From Streptomyces cyanogenus (lineage in GTDB: Bacteria; Actinomycetota; Actinomycetes; Streptomycetales; Streptomycetaceae): a stretch of DNA of 64,000 bases. A model generated the notes under the pieces. It did not search any database. It was not told the DNA's origin and saw only the letters and a list, made by a program, of their open reading frames with translations. Both the position numbers and the translations under genes were made by a program. This document shows positions 8,566 through 19,616 of the stretch, in pieces (positions within the stretch are counted from its first letter, which is position 1; every line of letters starts with the position of its first letter). The DNA is taken from assembly GCF_017526105.1 (NCBI RefSeq), contig NZ_CP071839.1, forward strand, positions 124,001-188,000, written 5' to 3'.

Positions 8566-10972
8566 ATGGCTGTGGCAGAACTTCGTCCTCATCAGCGTGA
8601 AGCGGTGGACGGGGTTCTCCGGGCGCTCGAATTGCCTGCAAGATCTACTGTGCCCGAGCGGGGTCTGCGGACTCAGGTGGTCATGGCGACCGGATCGGGC
8701 AAGACCCTCGTCGCCGTGCGCAGCGCGGAGGAGCTGCAGGCGGGTCGAGTGCTGGTGCTCGTACCGTCGCTGGACCTCCTCGCGCAAACCGAGGCCGCCT
8801 GGCGCGAGGGCGGGCGTACGGGACCGATGATCGGAGTCTCGTCCCTGCAGGGGCCGGAGGCGTCCTTCCCGAACACCACGGACGTGGACGAGCTGGTCTC
8901 CTGGGTCCGCCCGCTCGACAAGGTCACCGTGTTCGCTACCTACGCCTCACTCGGGCTTGGCACACTCGAGCGCGCGCACACCGCGGGTCTCGCGGGGTGG
9001 GACCTGATCGTCGTGGATGAAGCCCACCGGACTTCCGGGCGGATCGGGAAGCCGTGGGCGGTCGTCCACGACAACACCCGCATCCCCGCCCTGCGTCGGC
9101 TGTACATGACCGCCACCCCGAGGTTGTGGCAGCTGGAGGATGACTCCGAGACCGCGCCGGGCGTGCCGGGCGAGCTGGTGGCGAGCATGGAAGACGACCC
9201 ACAGGGGCCGTTCGGGGCTCGCTGCTACACCCTGACGCTCTCGGAGGCGATCGACCGGGGAATCTGTGCCCCTTACCAGGTGGTGTGCGTGGATATCACG
9301 GACACCCACCTCCAGGCCGCCCAGCTCCTGGGCGCGGACGCACGGTCCGAGCAGGTGCGCGGGGCGCGGCTCGCGGCCCTGCAGACCGCGCTGGTAAAGG
9401 CCTCGGCCGAGGAAGGCTTCCGCAGGACGCTGGTCTTTCACCACCAGGTAAAGGAGGCCGAAGCGTTCGCGGCCGGCCTCCCTCACGTCGCCGACCGGCT
9501 GCACGCGGCCGACGCTGAGCTGTACCCGCGCACCGTGTGGGCGGACTGGCTGTGCGGCGACCATAAGCCGGGCCACCGGCGTCGAGTGCTCGGTGAGTTC
9601 GCGGCCGGGATCGCCAGGGACGGCACGGTCGTGGAGAAGAGCTTCCTGAGCTCGGTGCGGGTGCTCGGCGAGGGCGTCGACACCCGACACTGCGACTCCG
9701 TGTATTTCGCGGACGTCCGCGGCTCCATGCCCGACCTCGTCCAAGCCGTCGGGCGGGCGCTGCGGATGCAGCCCGGTGAGGGGAAGGTCGCCTCGCTGGT
9801 GGTGCCGGTCCTGCTCGGGCCCGGGGAGACGGTCGACAACATGCTGACCTCGCGGGCCTTCGGTGGCTTGGCCAAGCTGCTGGAAGCGCTCAGGGCACAC
9901 GACGCCAGGGGCGTGGAGGCTCTGGCGCAGCCCCAGGCGCCAAGCCGTGTCAGGGGCGTACAGAGCCGCAGCGGGGTGGAAGAGGAGGGAGCAGGCAGCG
10001 ACCGAAGCGACCGGCTCTCGGTGCCGGCCCGCGCACTGCTGAAGTTCAGCACGCCCCGTGATCCGGCGCAGCTTGCGGCGTTCATCAACCTGCGTGTCCT
10101 CAACCCCGAACACGCTCACTGGCGACGCGGCATCGAAGCCGCCGTCCTCTACCACCGGCTCCACGGCGACCTGCGCGTGCCGTTCACCTACCGCGTGCCC
10201 GGACGCCACGAGAAGGAGGCGGAAGCCGAGGGGTGGCCGGCCACGCTCGCCGGGTTCCCCCTTGGGCAATGGATCGCCGACGCCAGGCGCGTCTACGCCC
10301 GCGGCGACATGGACGCCGACCGCATTGTCCAGCTGGAGAAGCTCGGCATGATCTGGAGCCACTTCGACGTCGCATGGGAGGAAGGTCTCGCGGCCGCGCG
10401 CGGGTGGGCAACGGAAGCGGGCCATCTCCTGGCGCCGCTGGTCGCTACCTACAAGGGGTACCGGGTGGGGCTGTTTCTGAAGAACGCCAGGGCCGCCGCC
10501 CGCAAGGCCGCCGAGATCCTTCCACCTCGTCCGGCAGCACCTGCAGACCGGCGGTGAGCTGCCGACGGAGCCGGGCGTCGTCGTGCACCAGGGCGAGGAT
10601 CTGGGACGGTGGGTACGCTCGGTCCGCCTCGGCTGGGACAAGCTCACAGGCGTACAGCAGTGGCTGTGCGAGCAGGTCCTCGGGATCGAACCCGCCACCG
10701 AGGAGGAGAAACCGGCGCCGCGGCGCAGCCAGGCCGACAAATGGGCTCTCAATCTTGCCGCCGCCACCCAGTACTACCAACGCGAGGGGCACCTGCGGGT
10801 CCCGCGCAAACACATCGAAACGATCGGCGGGGAGAACGGGGGTAGCGAAGAGGGCCGGGAGGGACTCCGGGTCCGGCTCGGTGCATGGATCAGCAACCAA
10901 CGGAGCAGGGCCGCCACGCTGTCCCCGGAACGGATCGAGCAGCTCTCCGCCATCGGCATGCGCTGGACGTAG
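8566..10972 (+). pseudogene. DEAD/DEAH helicase with helicase-associated domains, one frameshift
   Basis: SF2 helicase of the type common near Streptomyces telomeres and on linear plasmids (TtrA-like). Motif I MATGSGKT lies near residue 48, motif II VVDEAH near 155, motif III MTATPR near 185 and motif VI QAVGRALR near 405. Several helicase-associated repeats (each with 'GxxLGxWI' and 'LGMIWSHFD') follow. The first frame ends at 10557, but from about 10517 the homologous reading continues one frame over (FHLVRQHLQTGGEL onward) to a stop at 10972. The total length fits one inserted base, about 800 aa. ATG 8566 with GGGAGAG upstream is preferred over TTG 8536. It may be true decay or a sequencing error. 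Confidence 0.75.
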
Positions 10973-11276
10973 GCTCCGTGACGGGGGACGGAGTATGTAC
11001 GCGATCCGTACGCTCACATCACGCAATCCGTACGGTGCGAGGCTGGCACCGAGCCCGGGGTCTGGAGTGAAGACACAGGTCAGCCGCCGCGCTGCAGCGA
11101 GCGCAACGGCCGCCGCACGCTCGTCTGCCGCTGCCGAAACTAGAAAAAGCGCGTCACCCGGGGGCAACCAAGATCGCTCCACAGGAGTCACACATGCACC
11201 ACCAGCGTCAACTGGTGACGGGTGACGGCTGGGGTCACCCGTTGGACGTCGCTCTGGAAGGCCCGCGCTCCCTGTG
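10973..11276. other. Non-coding spacer
   Basis: No gene seen. It lies between the helicase and the secreted PA14/FN3 gene and probably contains the latter's promoter. Confidence 0.4.
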
Positions 11277-13322
11277 ATGACTCGTACCCGACTGACCACG
11301 GTGGCCGCGACGGCCGCCCTCACTGGCGGCCTGATCACCGCCGCCCCGGCGTCCGCGGCCGTCACCTGCGCCTCTCCCCTGTGGAAGGCCCAGTACTTCG
11401 GCAACACCACCTTCAGCGGTACACCGAAGCTGACCGCCTGCGACTCCGCCGTCTCCGAGAACTACGGGGACGGCGACCCGAGCGGTGTCACGCTGCCCAA
11501 GGACAACTTCTCCGTCCGCTGGTCCGTCACCCGGGACTTCGGCTCCGGCGGCCCCTTCCGGCTCTCCGGCAGCACACAGGACGGCATACGCGTCTACGTG
11601 GACGGGGTGCGGAAGATCGACCTGTGGAAGAACGTCTCCACCACCGTCGGCAAGACCGTCGACCTGACCGTTGCGGCCGGCAAGCACACCATCCGCGTGG
11701 ACTACGCCGCCTGGACCGGCCGCGCCGAGGTCCGGTTCACGTACACCCCGCGCACCGACGCCATCGTGGACAAGGTCAAGCCGCTCGCTCCCACCGGCCT
11801 CACGGCGGCATACAGCCGGGACACCGCCAAGACCACGCTGCGCTGGAGCGCGAACAAGGAGATGGACCTCGCCGGTTACCGCGTGTACCGCCGGCTGAGC
11901 ACCACCCAGTGGGCCAAGGTCAGCGGCTCGTCACCGCTCACCTCCCCGTCCTTCGTCGACGCGCCGCCCGCCACCGGCCAGACCTTCCTGTACGAGGTCC
12001 GCGCCGTCGACAAGGCGGGCCACGAGTCCACCGGCAGCGCCGACGTCACCGCTGTCACCGTGGACCGTACCGGGCCGGCGGCGCCGGCCGATCTCACGGC
12101 GGTCGGTGACGCCTGGTGGACCAACCTGACCTGGCACGGGAACGCCGACGCCAAGACCTACGAGGTGTACGCCGCGCCCTCGGCCACCGGCCCGTTCGAA
12201 CTGCTGGGCACCACGGCCGCGACGTCGTACCGCACTTACGCGCCCGTGAACACCACCCGGTACTACCGCGTCCGCGCCCTCGACGCGCTTGACAACCCCT
12301 CGGCGTACGCCACCGTCACCGGTGACGGCGTCGACCGGACCCCGCCCAAACCCCCGACCTCACTCGGTTCCATCGCCGAGGTCGGCTACACCGACGTGTA
12401 CTGGAAGCAGCCCGACGGCTTCGACGAGGACTTCTCCAACGGCGGGAGCTACCACGTCTACCGCTCGCCCGGAAAGACCCTCGACCCGGCCGCGCTCACG
12501 CGCGTGACCTGCGATCGCGATGATAGCGACGAGACCTCCACCGGTGGTCTCTGCCACGACGTCGACATGCCGGCGGGCGCGTTCGTGACGTACGCGGTCG
12601 CGGCGGTGGACCCGGCCGGGAACGAGTCGGCGCTCTCCGCCCCGGTCGTCGTCCGCACCGGCGATCGCGTCGCGCCCGCCCCGGTCACCGGTCTGAAGGC
12701 CACCCCACGTGCCGACGGCGTGTTGCTGAGCTGGTCGGCGTCGACCGAGGAAGACGTCGACCGCTACCTGGCTTGGATCGGCACCCGGCAGGCCGACGGC
12801 ACGGTCAAGTGGCTCGGTTACGGCTGTGGGGAGGGCACGAGCGATCCGCTCGCGGTCCTGTGCGGCGACCTGCCCGACGGAGAGACGCACGTGTACGCGG
12901 TCGTCGCCAGGGACCGCTGGAACAACGCGCTGTCCCCGAGCGACCCGAAGGCCGCGGTCGTCGAGGCTACCGAGCTGGATGTGCGGCCCTCGGTGGCGGT
13001 GACGCAGGACTGGAACCTCGGCACCCTGGGCCACGCCACCGTGATCGGCGGACCGGACGAGGACGGGCCGTCCATTAATTGGCAGTGTGACAAGGCCGCC
13101 GAGTGCGACACCGTCGCGGGCTACCGGATCAGCAGGTGGGACACGGCCACGCGGACCTACCAGCCGCTGCACACCGGACTGCTCCCTGCTCAGACGCGCG
13201 CCTACACCGACACCGAGGCTGCGCGCGGTGGCACGTACTTCTACACGCTGGAGGCGGTGCGCGCCGACGGCAGTGTCGCGGGCACGTACGGGTGGAACTG
13301 CGTCTTCCAGGACCGCGTGTAG
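11277..13322 (+). CDS. Secreted PA14-like and fibronectin type III protein
   Basis: A 681-aa exported protein. Residues 1-28 form a signal peptide ending ASA-AVTC. Residues about 30-165 form a PA14-like carbohydrate-binding domain (LWKAQYFGNTTFSG, DGIRVYVDGVRKIDLW). It is followed by four to five fibronectin-III-like domains, with repeated 'VTVDRTGPAAPADLTAVG'-type linkers at about 260, 355 and 465. There is no catalytic domain or anchor, so it probably acts as a free or wall-associated glycan-binding scaffold. Start choice: ATG 11277 directly follows GTG 11274; both give the same signal peptide. No operon partner is visible upstream. Confidence 0.85.
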   Translation: MTRTRLTTVAATAALTGGLITAAPASAAVTCASPLWKAQYFGNTTFSGTPKLTACDSAVSENYGDGDPSGVTLPKDNFSVRWSVTRDFGSGGPFRLSGSTQDGIRVYVDGVRKIDLWKNVSTTVGKTVDLTVAAGKHTIRVDYAAWTGRAEVRFTYTPRTDAIVDKVKPLAPTGLTAAYSRDTAKTTLRWSANKEMDLAGYRVYRRLSTTQWAKVSGSSPLTSPSFVDAPPATGQTFLYEVRAVDKAGHESTGSADVTAVTVDRTGPAAPADLTAVGDAWWTNLTWHGNADAKTYEVYAAPSATGPFELLGTTAATSYRTYAPVNTTRYYRVRALDALDNPSAYATVTGDGVDRTPPKPPTSLGSIAEVGYTDVYWKQPDGFDEDFSNGGSYHVYRSPGKTLDPAALTRVTCDRDDSDETSTGGLCHDVDMPAGAFVTYAVAAVDPAGNESALSAPVVVRTGDRVAPAPVTGLKATPRADGVLLSWSASTEEDVDRYLAWIGTRQADGTVKWLGYGCGEGTSDPLAVLCGDLPDGETHVYAVVARDRWNNALSPSDPKAAVVEATELDVRPSVAVTQDWNLGTLGHATVIGGPDEDGPSINWQCDKAAECDTVAGYRISRWDTATRTYQPLHTGLLPAQTRAYTDTEAARGGTYFYTLEAVRADGSVAGTYGWNCVFQDRV

Positions 13323-13362
13323 ATCTGCTGCCGGTACCCGAACCCGCCCACCCCGAGCTGAC

Positions 13363-13690
13363 GTGCGCGTGGACGACGACGAACTGCTGGGGGCGTACGC
13401 GGACATCAACTCGCGCGCCTACGGGTTCCCGCTGGAGGACGGGCGGGACGCACTCGCCGGGTCCGCGCTGTGGAAGAACGCAGTGTTCGCGTACCTGGGG
13501 CTGCGCGATGGCGTCCCCCGTGACCTGCGCCGCCTGCGTCGAGGCGGACGGGCGGCTCTTCGTCGTGCTCGTCACCACCGATCCGGCGACGGCGGCGGCG
13601 TCAGCGGACCCGTGTCCAGCGTGTCCTGCCAACGGGCGCGTACGGTTCCACGAGCGAGGCGGGAATGCCGACATCGAGGAAAGGGTCCAC
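13363..13690 (+). pseudogene. Small conserved Streptomyces protein, frameshifted
   Basis: From GTG 13363 the frame reads DDELLGAYADINSRAYGFPL and AVFAYLGLRDGVP. The continuation VTCAACVEADGRLFVVLVTT is one base over, from about 13515. The two halves together give a protein of about 100 aa with a Cys-x-x-Cys motif. Function unknown. Confidence 0.5.
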
Positions 13691-13734
13691 GGCATCGCGC
13701 CCCCTTATCTCAACTCACCCCGCAGATCCACCTT

Positions 13735-14150
13735 GCTGCCGGCCCCTGGCCTTCGTCCTCACCGCCGTACAGGCCGGGGACGCGCCCGCTTTCGCCGAGG
13801 TGATGGCTCGCCTACGCGTTGCCCGGCCCCGTGGACGGCCCCGCACCAGACCGGACGTGGTCCTCGCCGACAAGGCGTATCCGTCACGCGCCATCCGCAA
13901 ACACCTGCGCCAACGAGGCACCCGCGTCCCGGCGGACCAGCAAGGCCACCGGCTGCCGCGGGGCAGTCGGGTCGGCAGACCCCTGCCTTCGACCGTGCGG
14001 CCTACAAGCAGCGCAACACCGTTGAGCGGTGCATCAACCGCCTCAAACAGTGGCGAGGCATCGCCACCCGCTACGAGAAGACCGCGACGATATACCTGGC
14101 TGGACTCCACACCGCGGGGATCTTCTTCTGGTCGCACGATGATCCAGACA
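13735..14150 (+). mobile_element. IS5-family transposase remnant
   Basis: Two frames hold consecutive pieces: LAFVLTAVQAGDAPAFAEVM and RPDVVLADKAYPSRAIRKHL, then YKQRNTVERCINRLKQWRGI with ATRYEKTA. This is the second half of an IS5-type (DDE) transposase, with the NTVERCINRLK Glu block intact but at least one frameshift and no N-terminus. Confidence 0.75.
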
Positions 14151-14211
14151 GAGATGGCGCAAGGGGCAGCGGGCAAGCGGGGCCTGGCCCAGCTCGCTCT
14201 CCCTAGCACAG

Positions 14212-14796
14212 CTACGCCTCGTCGAAGTACAACGGCGACAGCCTGGCTCCCCGCTCCGAATCGTCTACGTCAGGCGGCGTGACGTGGGCGAGGTCACCGT
14301 CGATCGGGATGTCGAACTTCCGGCCGATCTCAGCGATAGCAACTCCAACCCGGCCGCGCAGCATACCCAGCGCCTGAAGCCCATACGCCCATTGGACCCG
14401 ATCCCGATCCCTGGCCCACCGGATCGGATCCCGACCGTTAGGCGGGACATCCGGGAATGTTCTGTCGGTCAATCTGCGTGCTGACTCCACATCGGTCAGC
14501 CACTGCCTCACAGCGGCGCGCATCGCGCGTACTTGCTCCCGCAGTTCCTCGGACTCGCACCGCTCGACCTGTTCGTTCAGATAGGTACGCAGCGCCTCGA
14601 TGGATCCCCAGGACCCATTTTCCTCTTCGAGATCATAAGGCGCATGGAGCACCCGGTGGTCCTCCAAGCGGAGCAGGATCGATCTTGCCCGCTCGCGCTC
14701 ACTCTGGCTGAACTCCACGCTGGCGCTCTGCCCGAAGAACGAGAAGCTGATCGTCCGTAACCGACCGCGCCAGCGCCAGCGCCACTGCTTGAACAT
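14212..14796 (-). CDS. DUF6650-like hypothetical protein
   Basis: A 194-aa soluble protein. The start ATG 14796 (MFKQWRWRWRGRLRTISFSF) was chosen over an upstream in-frame codon at 14925 because the upstream extension has no protein-like character. The pattern RTISFSFFGQSASVEF, a LEDHRVLHAP block and a long helical middle (LREQVRAMRAAVRQWLTDVE) resemble DUF6650 proteins. No catalytic motif or membrane segment is seen. It converges with an IS remnant on the plus strand, so the locus is isolated. Function unknown. Confidence 0.6.
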   Translation of the reverse strand: MFKQWRWRWRGRLRTISFSFFGQSASVEFSQSERERARSILLRLEDHRVLHAPYDLEEENGSWGSIEALRTYLNEQVERCESEELREQVRAMRAAVRQWLTDVESARRLTDRTFPDVPPNGRDPIRWARDRDRVQWAYGLQALGMLRGRVGVAIAEIGRKFDIPIDGDLAHVTPPDVDDSERGARLSPLYFDEA

Positions 14797-15336
14797 CCCC
14801 ACCTCCAGCTCTGCCAGCAAGAGCCAGCATTTCGCACTCCCAGTGGAGAGACCAGGCCGACCCTGTTGGCCGGGGGTTGAGCAATCAGTCTCCGCTCGGG
14901 TAGCGGAGCACCCGCACGTACGCACGATGATCCGAACGAAACCGCCTAGCCGCCCCGCCGACGCGGTCAGCTCGCCAACATGGCCTGGAGGTCGCTCAGC
15001 TACAGCTCGTTCGTGCCACGGTCCGCCGCCTTACTCTGCGTCCAGGCAACGATCGCCGGGTGCGCATCCTCGTACTGGGCGCCACACGCAGACCGGCTCC
15101 CCGGCCAGTGCACCTGAACCGTCTCGTCCCGGGCCTGGCCGACCGCCGGGTTCGAAGAACCGCCGCCCGGCCACCCGTCATGACGTGGGCAGAGCCGTCG
15201 CCACCGGCGAGGCATACAGCCGCCCCGCCCCACCACAAGAAGGGCACCAAACCCCGTCGCACCAAGGAGCGGCAAACTTGACGGCCTGGGCCATGTGCAG
15301 CGGGCACGGGGCCGATGGATTTCACGGGGTACGTCG
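14797..15336. other. Mostly non-coding stretch with weak coding traces
   Basis: No full gene. A short minus-strand segment around 15000-15130 (HWPGSRSACGAQYEDAHPAI) looks protein-like but has no start and is probably a remnant. Confidence 0.35.
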
Positions 15337-15861
15337 GTGGATCTCAGCTCAGTGATCATCGCTGTGGCAGGCGTCGCAGGAACCCTGGGAGGAGCGCTAC
15401 TCACCCAGCGCGGCTCAGAACGAGCGAAGCGCCTGGAAATAGAGCTCGTTCGAGACCATGAGGAGGTCCGCGAGAACCGTTCTCTGCGGCGCACCTGCTA
15501 CGTGGAACTCAACCGGGATGCTCGGCAGTTCACCACCGCACTCAACCGCCACCTGCACGTCATGAGGGAACGCGGCGTGGAGGAGGCCGACAGTGACGCA
15601 CTCGAGGGGGCGAAGAACGCGCATCGCGATCGATATTCCGAAGCACAGATGATCGCCCCAGAAGAAGTACTCAGGCGAGCGAGTGTCGTCAACCAAGCCC
15701 TGAACAAGGTCTACGGCCAGGTCAAACGCCTCGAACGCGGTGCCCCCGAACCAGGCGAAACGATGGAGACCGCGGCACAGGCTCAGTACGAGGTCTGGGA
15801 GATGCTCCGAGCTATGAGAACCGCTATGCGCGATGACCTCGGTGTATCGCATGAAGATTGA
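15337..15861 (+). CDS. Membrane-anchored hypothetical protein
   Basis: A 174-aa protein from GTG 15337, with GGGG shortly upstream. Residues 1-22 are hydrophobic (LSSVIIAVAGVAGTLGGALL) and would anchor it. The rest is charged and helical, with heptad-like stretches (EIELVRDHEEVRENRSLRRT) and no Cys pair. This one-TM plus helical cytoplasmic body is common among uncharacterised Streptomyces proteins. It has no obvious operon partner: IS and FG-GAP debris follows on the other strand. Confidence 0.6.
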   Translation: MDLSSVIIAVAGVAGTLGGALLTQRGSERAKRLEIELVRDHEEVRENRSLRRTCYVELNRDARQFTTALNRHLHVMRERGVEEADSDALEGAKNAHRDRYSEAQMIAPEEVLRRASVVNQALNKVYGQVKRLERGAPEPGETMETAAQAQYEVWEMLRAMRTAMRDDLGVSHED

Positions 15862-16142
15862 GGGCTGACACGTTTGCGTCGACCAGCTCCCGGAGGATCT
15901 GCAGTACCGCCGCGATCTCCGTTCCGGGCGAGGAACACCGCCGGGCAGGGGTGCGAGCTGTAGGCGAGTAAGGTGCCTGTTCGGCCTTCTGGACTCCAGG
16001 ATGCGGTCCATAGCCTGTTCGGTGACGTGCCGGGCCTTGCGTACCAGGCTGATCTGCTGGGCCGCCTGGCTGGCATCGAAAAGGGCCCCGCTTTCCCGGG
16101 CAAGATCGGAGAACGGGGCCCTGAGCGGTGGTGCGGGAGCAC

Positions 16143-16563
16143 TCAGCCGACGGCGATGCGGGTCTTCCACCAGGAGCTTGGCCCGATAATCTCGGTCCCC
16201 GAGCCGGTCATGGCGTCCTGGCCGCCGGCGTAGAAGCGGACCGTGCCGTCGGAGCGGACCGTCCACACGTCGGGGATTGCCGTCGCCGTTGGCGTCCGGG
16301 GCGCCAAGGACGTGCGGTATGGCGGCGGTGAGCCAGCCGGTGCCAGTCCAGTAAATGTCGGTGCCGCCGGAGGAGTTCGCGGCCGATACCAGCGAGGTGA
16401 GGTCGGTACCGCCACCGGAAGCGGCGATTGCCTTGCGCGGCAGCAGCCTGCCCGAGGCGTCGCTGCGGTAGACGAGATCGGCCACCTTGTCGCCGGAGAC
16501 GTCTTGGGCGAGGACGATGTCGCGCTCTTTCCACGCCGAGCCGGACAGGCGGAGCAAGATCAA
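16143..16563 (-). pseudogene. FG-GAP/VCBS-repeat protein, C-terminal remnant
   Basis: Reads DVSGDKVADLVYRSDASGRL and HVLGAPDANGDG, then one frame over IPDVWTVRSDGTVRFYAGGQ to a stop at 16143. The Asp-rich D-x-N-G-D-G calcium motifs are those of FG-GAP propeller blades. The 5' part is lost near 16563 and one frameshift lies near 16275. Confidence 0.7.
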
Positions 16564-16894
16564 CTACCCGGGAGACGTTTGGCGCGCCGCCGTGGCGAGC
16601 GGGATCATCATCGCCCGCACCGCCCGCGACTCAGCCACAGCCGGGAGATGAGGCCGAACCGATGCATCAGGCCGGTAAAGGTGGGCATTGCACGCGAGCG
16701 GCACGGCGGCGCAGCCGATGCCCGACCCGGACTCGTCGCCCTCCCGGGCCGCCGTGGAGGCGCTGGACGCCGCGACGCCATCCGGGCCGCGATGCCGTCC
16801 CCGCCGATCTCCGGCGCGGCGGCCGACCGGATTGCCGGAGCGCTCGGCACCCCGAGCGCGATCGGCGAGAAGGCGAACGTGACAGCATTCGTGG
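16564..16894. other. Junction region without a supported gene
   Basis: Sequence between two truncated genes. Nothing convincing on either strand. Confidence 0.4.
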
Positions 16895-17657
16895 TGCGGC
16901 GGGTCTGCGGGCGGTTCCCGTGCCGGTCGACGAGCACGGCATCGACGTACGCGCGCTGACCGCAACCGACGCCCGCGCGGTCGTCCTCACCCCCGCCCAC
17001 CAGTGGCCGACCGGCGTCGTCCTCGCCCCGGAGCGCCGGCTGGCCCTGGTGGGGTGGGCCAGGGACCGCGACGCGATCCTCATCGAGGACGACTACGACG
17101 CCGAGTTCCGCTACGACCGGGAACCCGTCGGCGCGCTCCAGGGCCTGGCCCCCGACCAGGTCGTCTCCCTGGGCACCGTCAGCAAGTCCCTCGCCCCCGC
17201 CCTGCGCATCGGCTGGACCCTCTGCCCGCCCGACCTGGCCGGACCGCTCACCTGGCACAAGCACCGCAGCGACCGCGGCACCCCCACGCTGGAACCAGCT
17301 CGCCCTGGCCGGGCTGATCGAGTCGGGCGCTTCGACCGCCATCTGCGCCGTATGCGCGCCCGCTACGCGGCCCGCCGCACCGCCCTGCCCGGCGCGCTCG
17401 CCGAACACGCCCCTGGGCAGCCGGTCACCGGCCTCGCCGCCGGCTTCCACGCCGTCGCCCACCTGCCCAACGGCGCCGACGAACAGCACGTCGTCGCCGC
17501 CCGCGCCCGTTCCGTCGGCCTGTACGGCATGAGCGCCTGCCGCGCCTCGCCCGCCACCGCGCCCGCACAGCTCGTCCTCGGCTTCGGCAACGTCGGCGAG
17601 CGGGCGATCAGCGAGGGCATCGCGGCCGTCGGCCCGCTGCCGGGCCGAAGCCCGTGA
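16895..17657 (+). pseudogene. MocR-type aminotransferase regulator, C-terminal remnant
   Basis: The frame carries the PLP-dependent aminotransferase part of a MocR/GntR regulator: VVLTPAHQWPTGVVLAPERR, the DDYDAEFRYDREPVGALQG block and the PLP-lysine motif GTVSKSLAPALRIGW. The N-terminal GntR helix-turn-helix is missing. Around 17288-17330 a compensating pair of indels scrambles about 15 residues, so the product is unlikely to work. Confidence 0.75.
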
Positions 17658-17713
17658 AGACCGGGAAGCGGCACGCCGCGTGAGTCGAGCAGCACGCCGT
17701 AGAGTGCCGGGCC

Positions 17714-18463
17714 GTGACCGACACGCCCGAACTCGACCGCGCCGACATCGCCCAACTCCTCGACGACGTACGCAACTCCGCCCATCGCCTCCGCGCCGGC
17801 CTCGACGGGCTGACCGATCCGCAGGCCCGCGAGCCGTCCGCGCTTCCCGGCTGGAGCCGCGGTCACGTCCTCACCCACCTCGCCCGCAGCGCCGACGCCT
17901 ACCGGTGGCTGCTGACCCTGGCCCGCACCGGCACCGAGCCCGGGCCGCGGGCCGACGCCGCCGCCCTGGACCGGGCGCTGCGCGAGGGCGCGGGGCGCGA
18001 CGCCGCGTACCTCGTCACCGATCTGCACCGCAGCCTGGACCGGCTGTTCGACACGGCGGCGGCCATGCCCGGCGACCGCTGGGCCACGCCGGTCACCGCC
18101 CTCGCGGGCTGGCGGCACCCCGCCTGGTACACCCTGCACCGGGCCCACCGCGAACTCGAGACCCACCACGTCGACCTGAACCTCGGCCACACCGCCGCCG
18201 ACTGGCCCGCCGGCTACGTCACCCGGACCCTCGACGAGACGATCGCCGCCCTGACCGCACGGTCCTTTCCCGTCGCCCGTATCGAGGCGACCGACCTCGG
18301 CCGCTCCTGGACCCTCGCCGACGCCGGACCCACCGCCGCCGGCCCCGGCCACGCGCTCCTCGCCTGGCTCACCGGCCGCGGCCCGGACGCCGTCGTCCGC
18401 TCGGACCGTCCGCTGCCCGCCCCGCCGCCGTGGCCGCAGCCGCCGGTGCCCGGCTGGGGCTGA
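17714..18463 (+). CDS. Maleylpyruvate isomerase family, mycothiol-dependent enzyme
   Basis: A 249-aa member of the actinobacterial DinB-like mycothiol-dependent enzymes. The N-terminal MDMPI domain has LPGWSRGHVLTHLARSADAY (His at about 57 and 61) and the second conserved helix HRAHRELETHHVDLN (about 144-158) supplies further likely metal ligands. Known relatives isomerise maleylpyruvate in the gentisate pathway using mycothiol, but most paralogues have unknown substrates. It starts at GTG 17714. It lies between remnants, with no pathway genes nearby, so the substrate cannot be inferred. Confidence 0.88.
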   Translation: MTDTPELDRADIAQLLDDVRNSAHRLRAGLDGLTDPQAREPSALPGWSRGHVLTHLARSADAYRWLLTLARTGTEPGPRADAAALDRALREGAGRDAAYLVTDLHRSLDRLFDTAAAMPGDRWATPVTALAGWRHPAWYTLHRAHRELETHHVDLNLGHTAADWPAGYVTRTLDETIAALTARSFPVARIEATDLGRSWTLADAGPTAAGPGHALLAWLTGRGPDAVVRSDRPLPAPPPWPQPPVPGWG

Positions 18464-18467
18464 CCGC

Positions 18468-19552
18468 TCACAGCGGGGGCTGGGCCGGGGCCGGTCCCAG
18501 GGTGGTCGTGCCGGGGGCGGTGCGGTGGCCCAGGCCGGTGCGGTAGGCGTCCAGGGCGGCCTCCACGCGGCCCGTGCGGCACAGGAGGTCGCCCAGGAGG
18601 CGGCAGAGATCGGCGAGGTCGCCCGCGGCACCGGCGCGTTCCAGCAGGCTGAGGGCGCGGACGCAGTGCTCCTCGGCGGCCTGGGTGTCCCGGGTGTCCT
18701 CGGCGATGATGCCGAGCAGGCGGTGGGCCGCGGCGGCGTGCACGGCGCCGCGCTCGGAGGAGAAGTCGCCGAGGACGCCGCAGAGGACTTCCGCGGCCTC
18801 CTCGGACTTGCCCCGGCGGTGCAGGACATCGGCCAGTTCCACGGCCGCCTGGCTGCGGTAGAGGGCGGCTCGGGACTCCGAGAGCATCGCCAGGGCCTGC
18901 TCAACTCGATTTCCGCGAGGTCCAGTTCGCCGTGCTGGGCGTAGACGTAGCCGCGCATCCAGTGGCAGTTGGCCAGCTCGGTACGCAGCTGTAGCTGGCG
19001 GTACAGCTCGGCCGCCTTGGCGAGGGAGGCGTCGGCCTCGGCGACCCGGCCCTCGGCGAGCAGTGCGGGCTACCGAGCGGTGCATCCGGGCGATCAGCGC
19101 GGGTTCGGCGGCACGCGGGGCGAGCGCGAGGGCGAACTCGGCGGCCTGGGCGGCGCGGGCGTGCGTGCCCATGTCCATGTAGGGCCGATGACGCTGGCGT
19201 AGAGGAGGAGCAGCGCGTCGGGGTCGGGCAGGCCGCCGCGGTTCAGTTCGTCGATGGCGGACTCAAGGATGTAGACCGCGTAGCGGAGTTCACCGGCGAG
19301 GTAGTGGGAGACCGCCCGGCCGCGCACGGCGGGCACGCGCACCGGCAGGGACTGCCCGGCCAGCCGCTCCGCGGCCCGCTCGAAGCACTCCCGCGCCCTG
19401 ACCAACTCGCCCGTCTGCAGGGTGCATTCGCCGGGTCCGAGCATCGCCCACTTCGTCGACCAGGTCCTCGCCGACGAGCCGAAGGACGTCGCCCAGGCTC
19501 TGCAGGCGCTGCGCGATGAGCACGTGGCGCGGGCCCGTGTGGTGGTGAACAC
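18468..19552 (-). pseudogene. TPR-containing regulator (XRE/AfsR type), C-terminal remnant
   Basis: Successive frames hold a TPR-like helical protein: FERAAERLAGQSLPVRVPAV, THARAAQAAEFALALAPRAA, MRGYVYAQHGELDLAEIE and RGKSEEAAEVLCGVLGDFSS. At least three frameshifts separate them. The 5' end, which would hold the HTH domain, is missing. The style matches the TPR half of Streptomyces XRE-family regulators. Confidence 0.6.
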
Positions 19553-19616
19553 CGTGGTGGCTCTGCACCGTTAGCCGCACCACCGCGCCGGGGTGGGTGT
19601 GCACCTGGTGCGGTGG

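Noticed and set aside
8947..10767. 606-codon minus frame
   Set aside because: Antisense of the helicase motifs.
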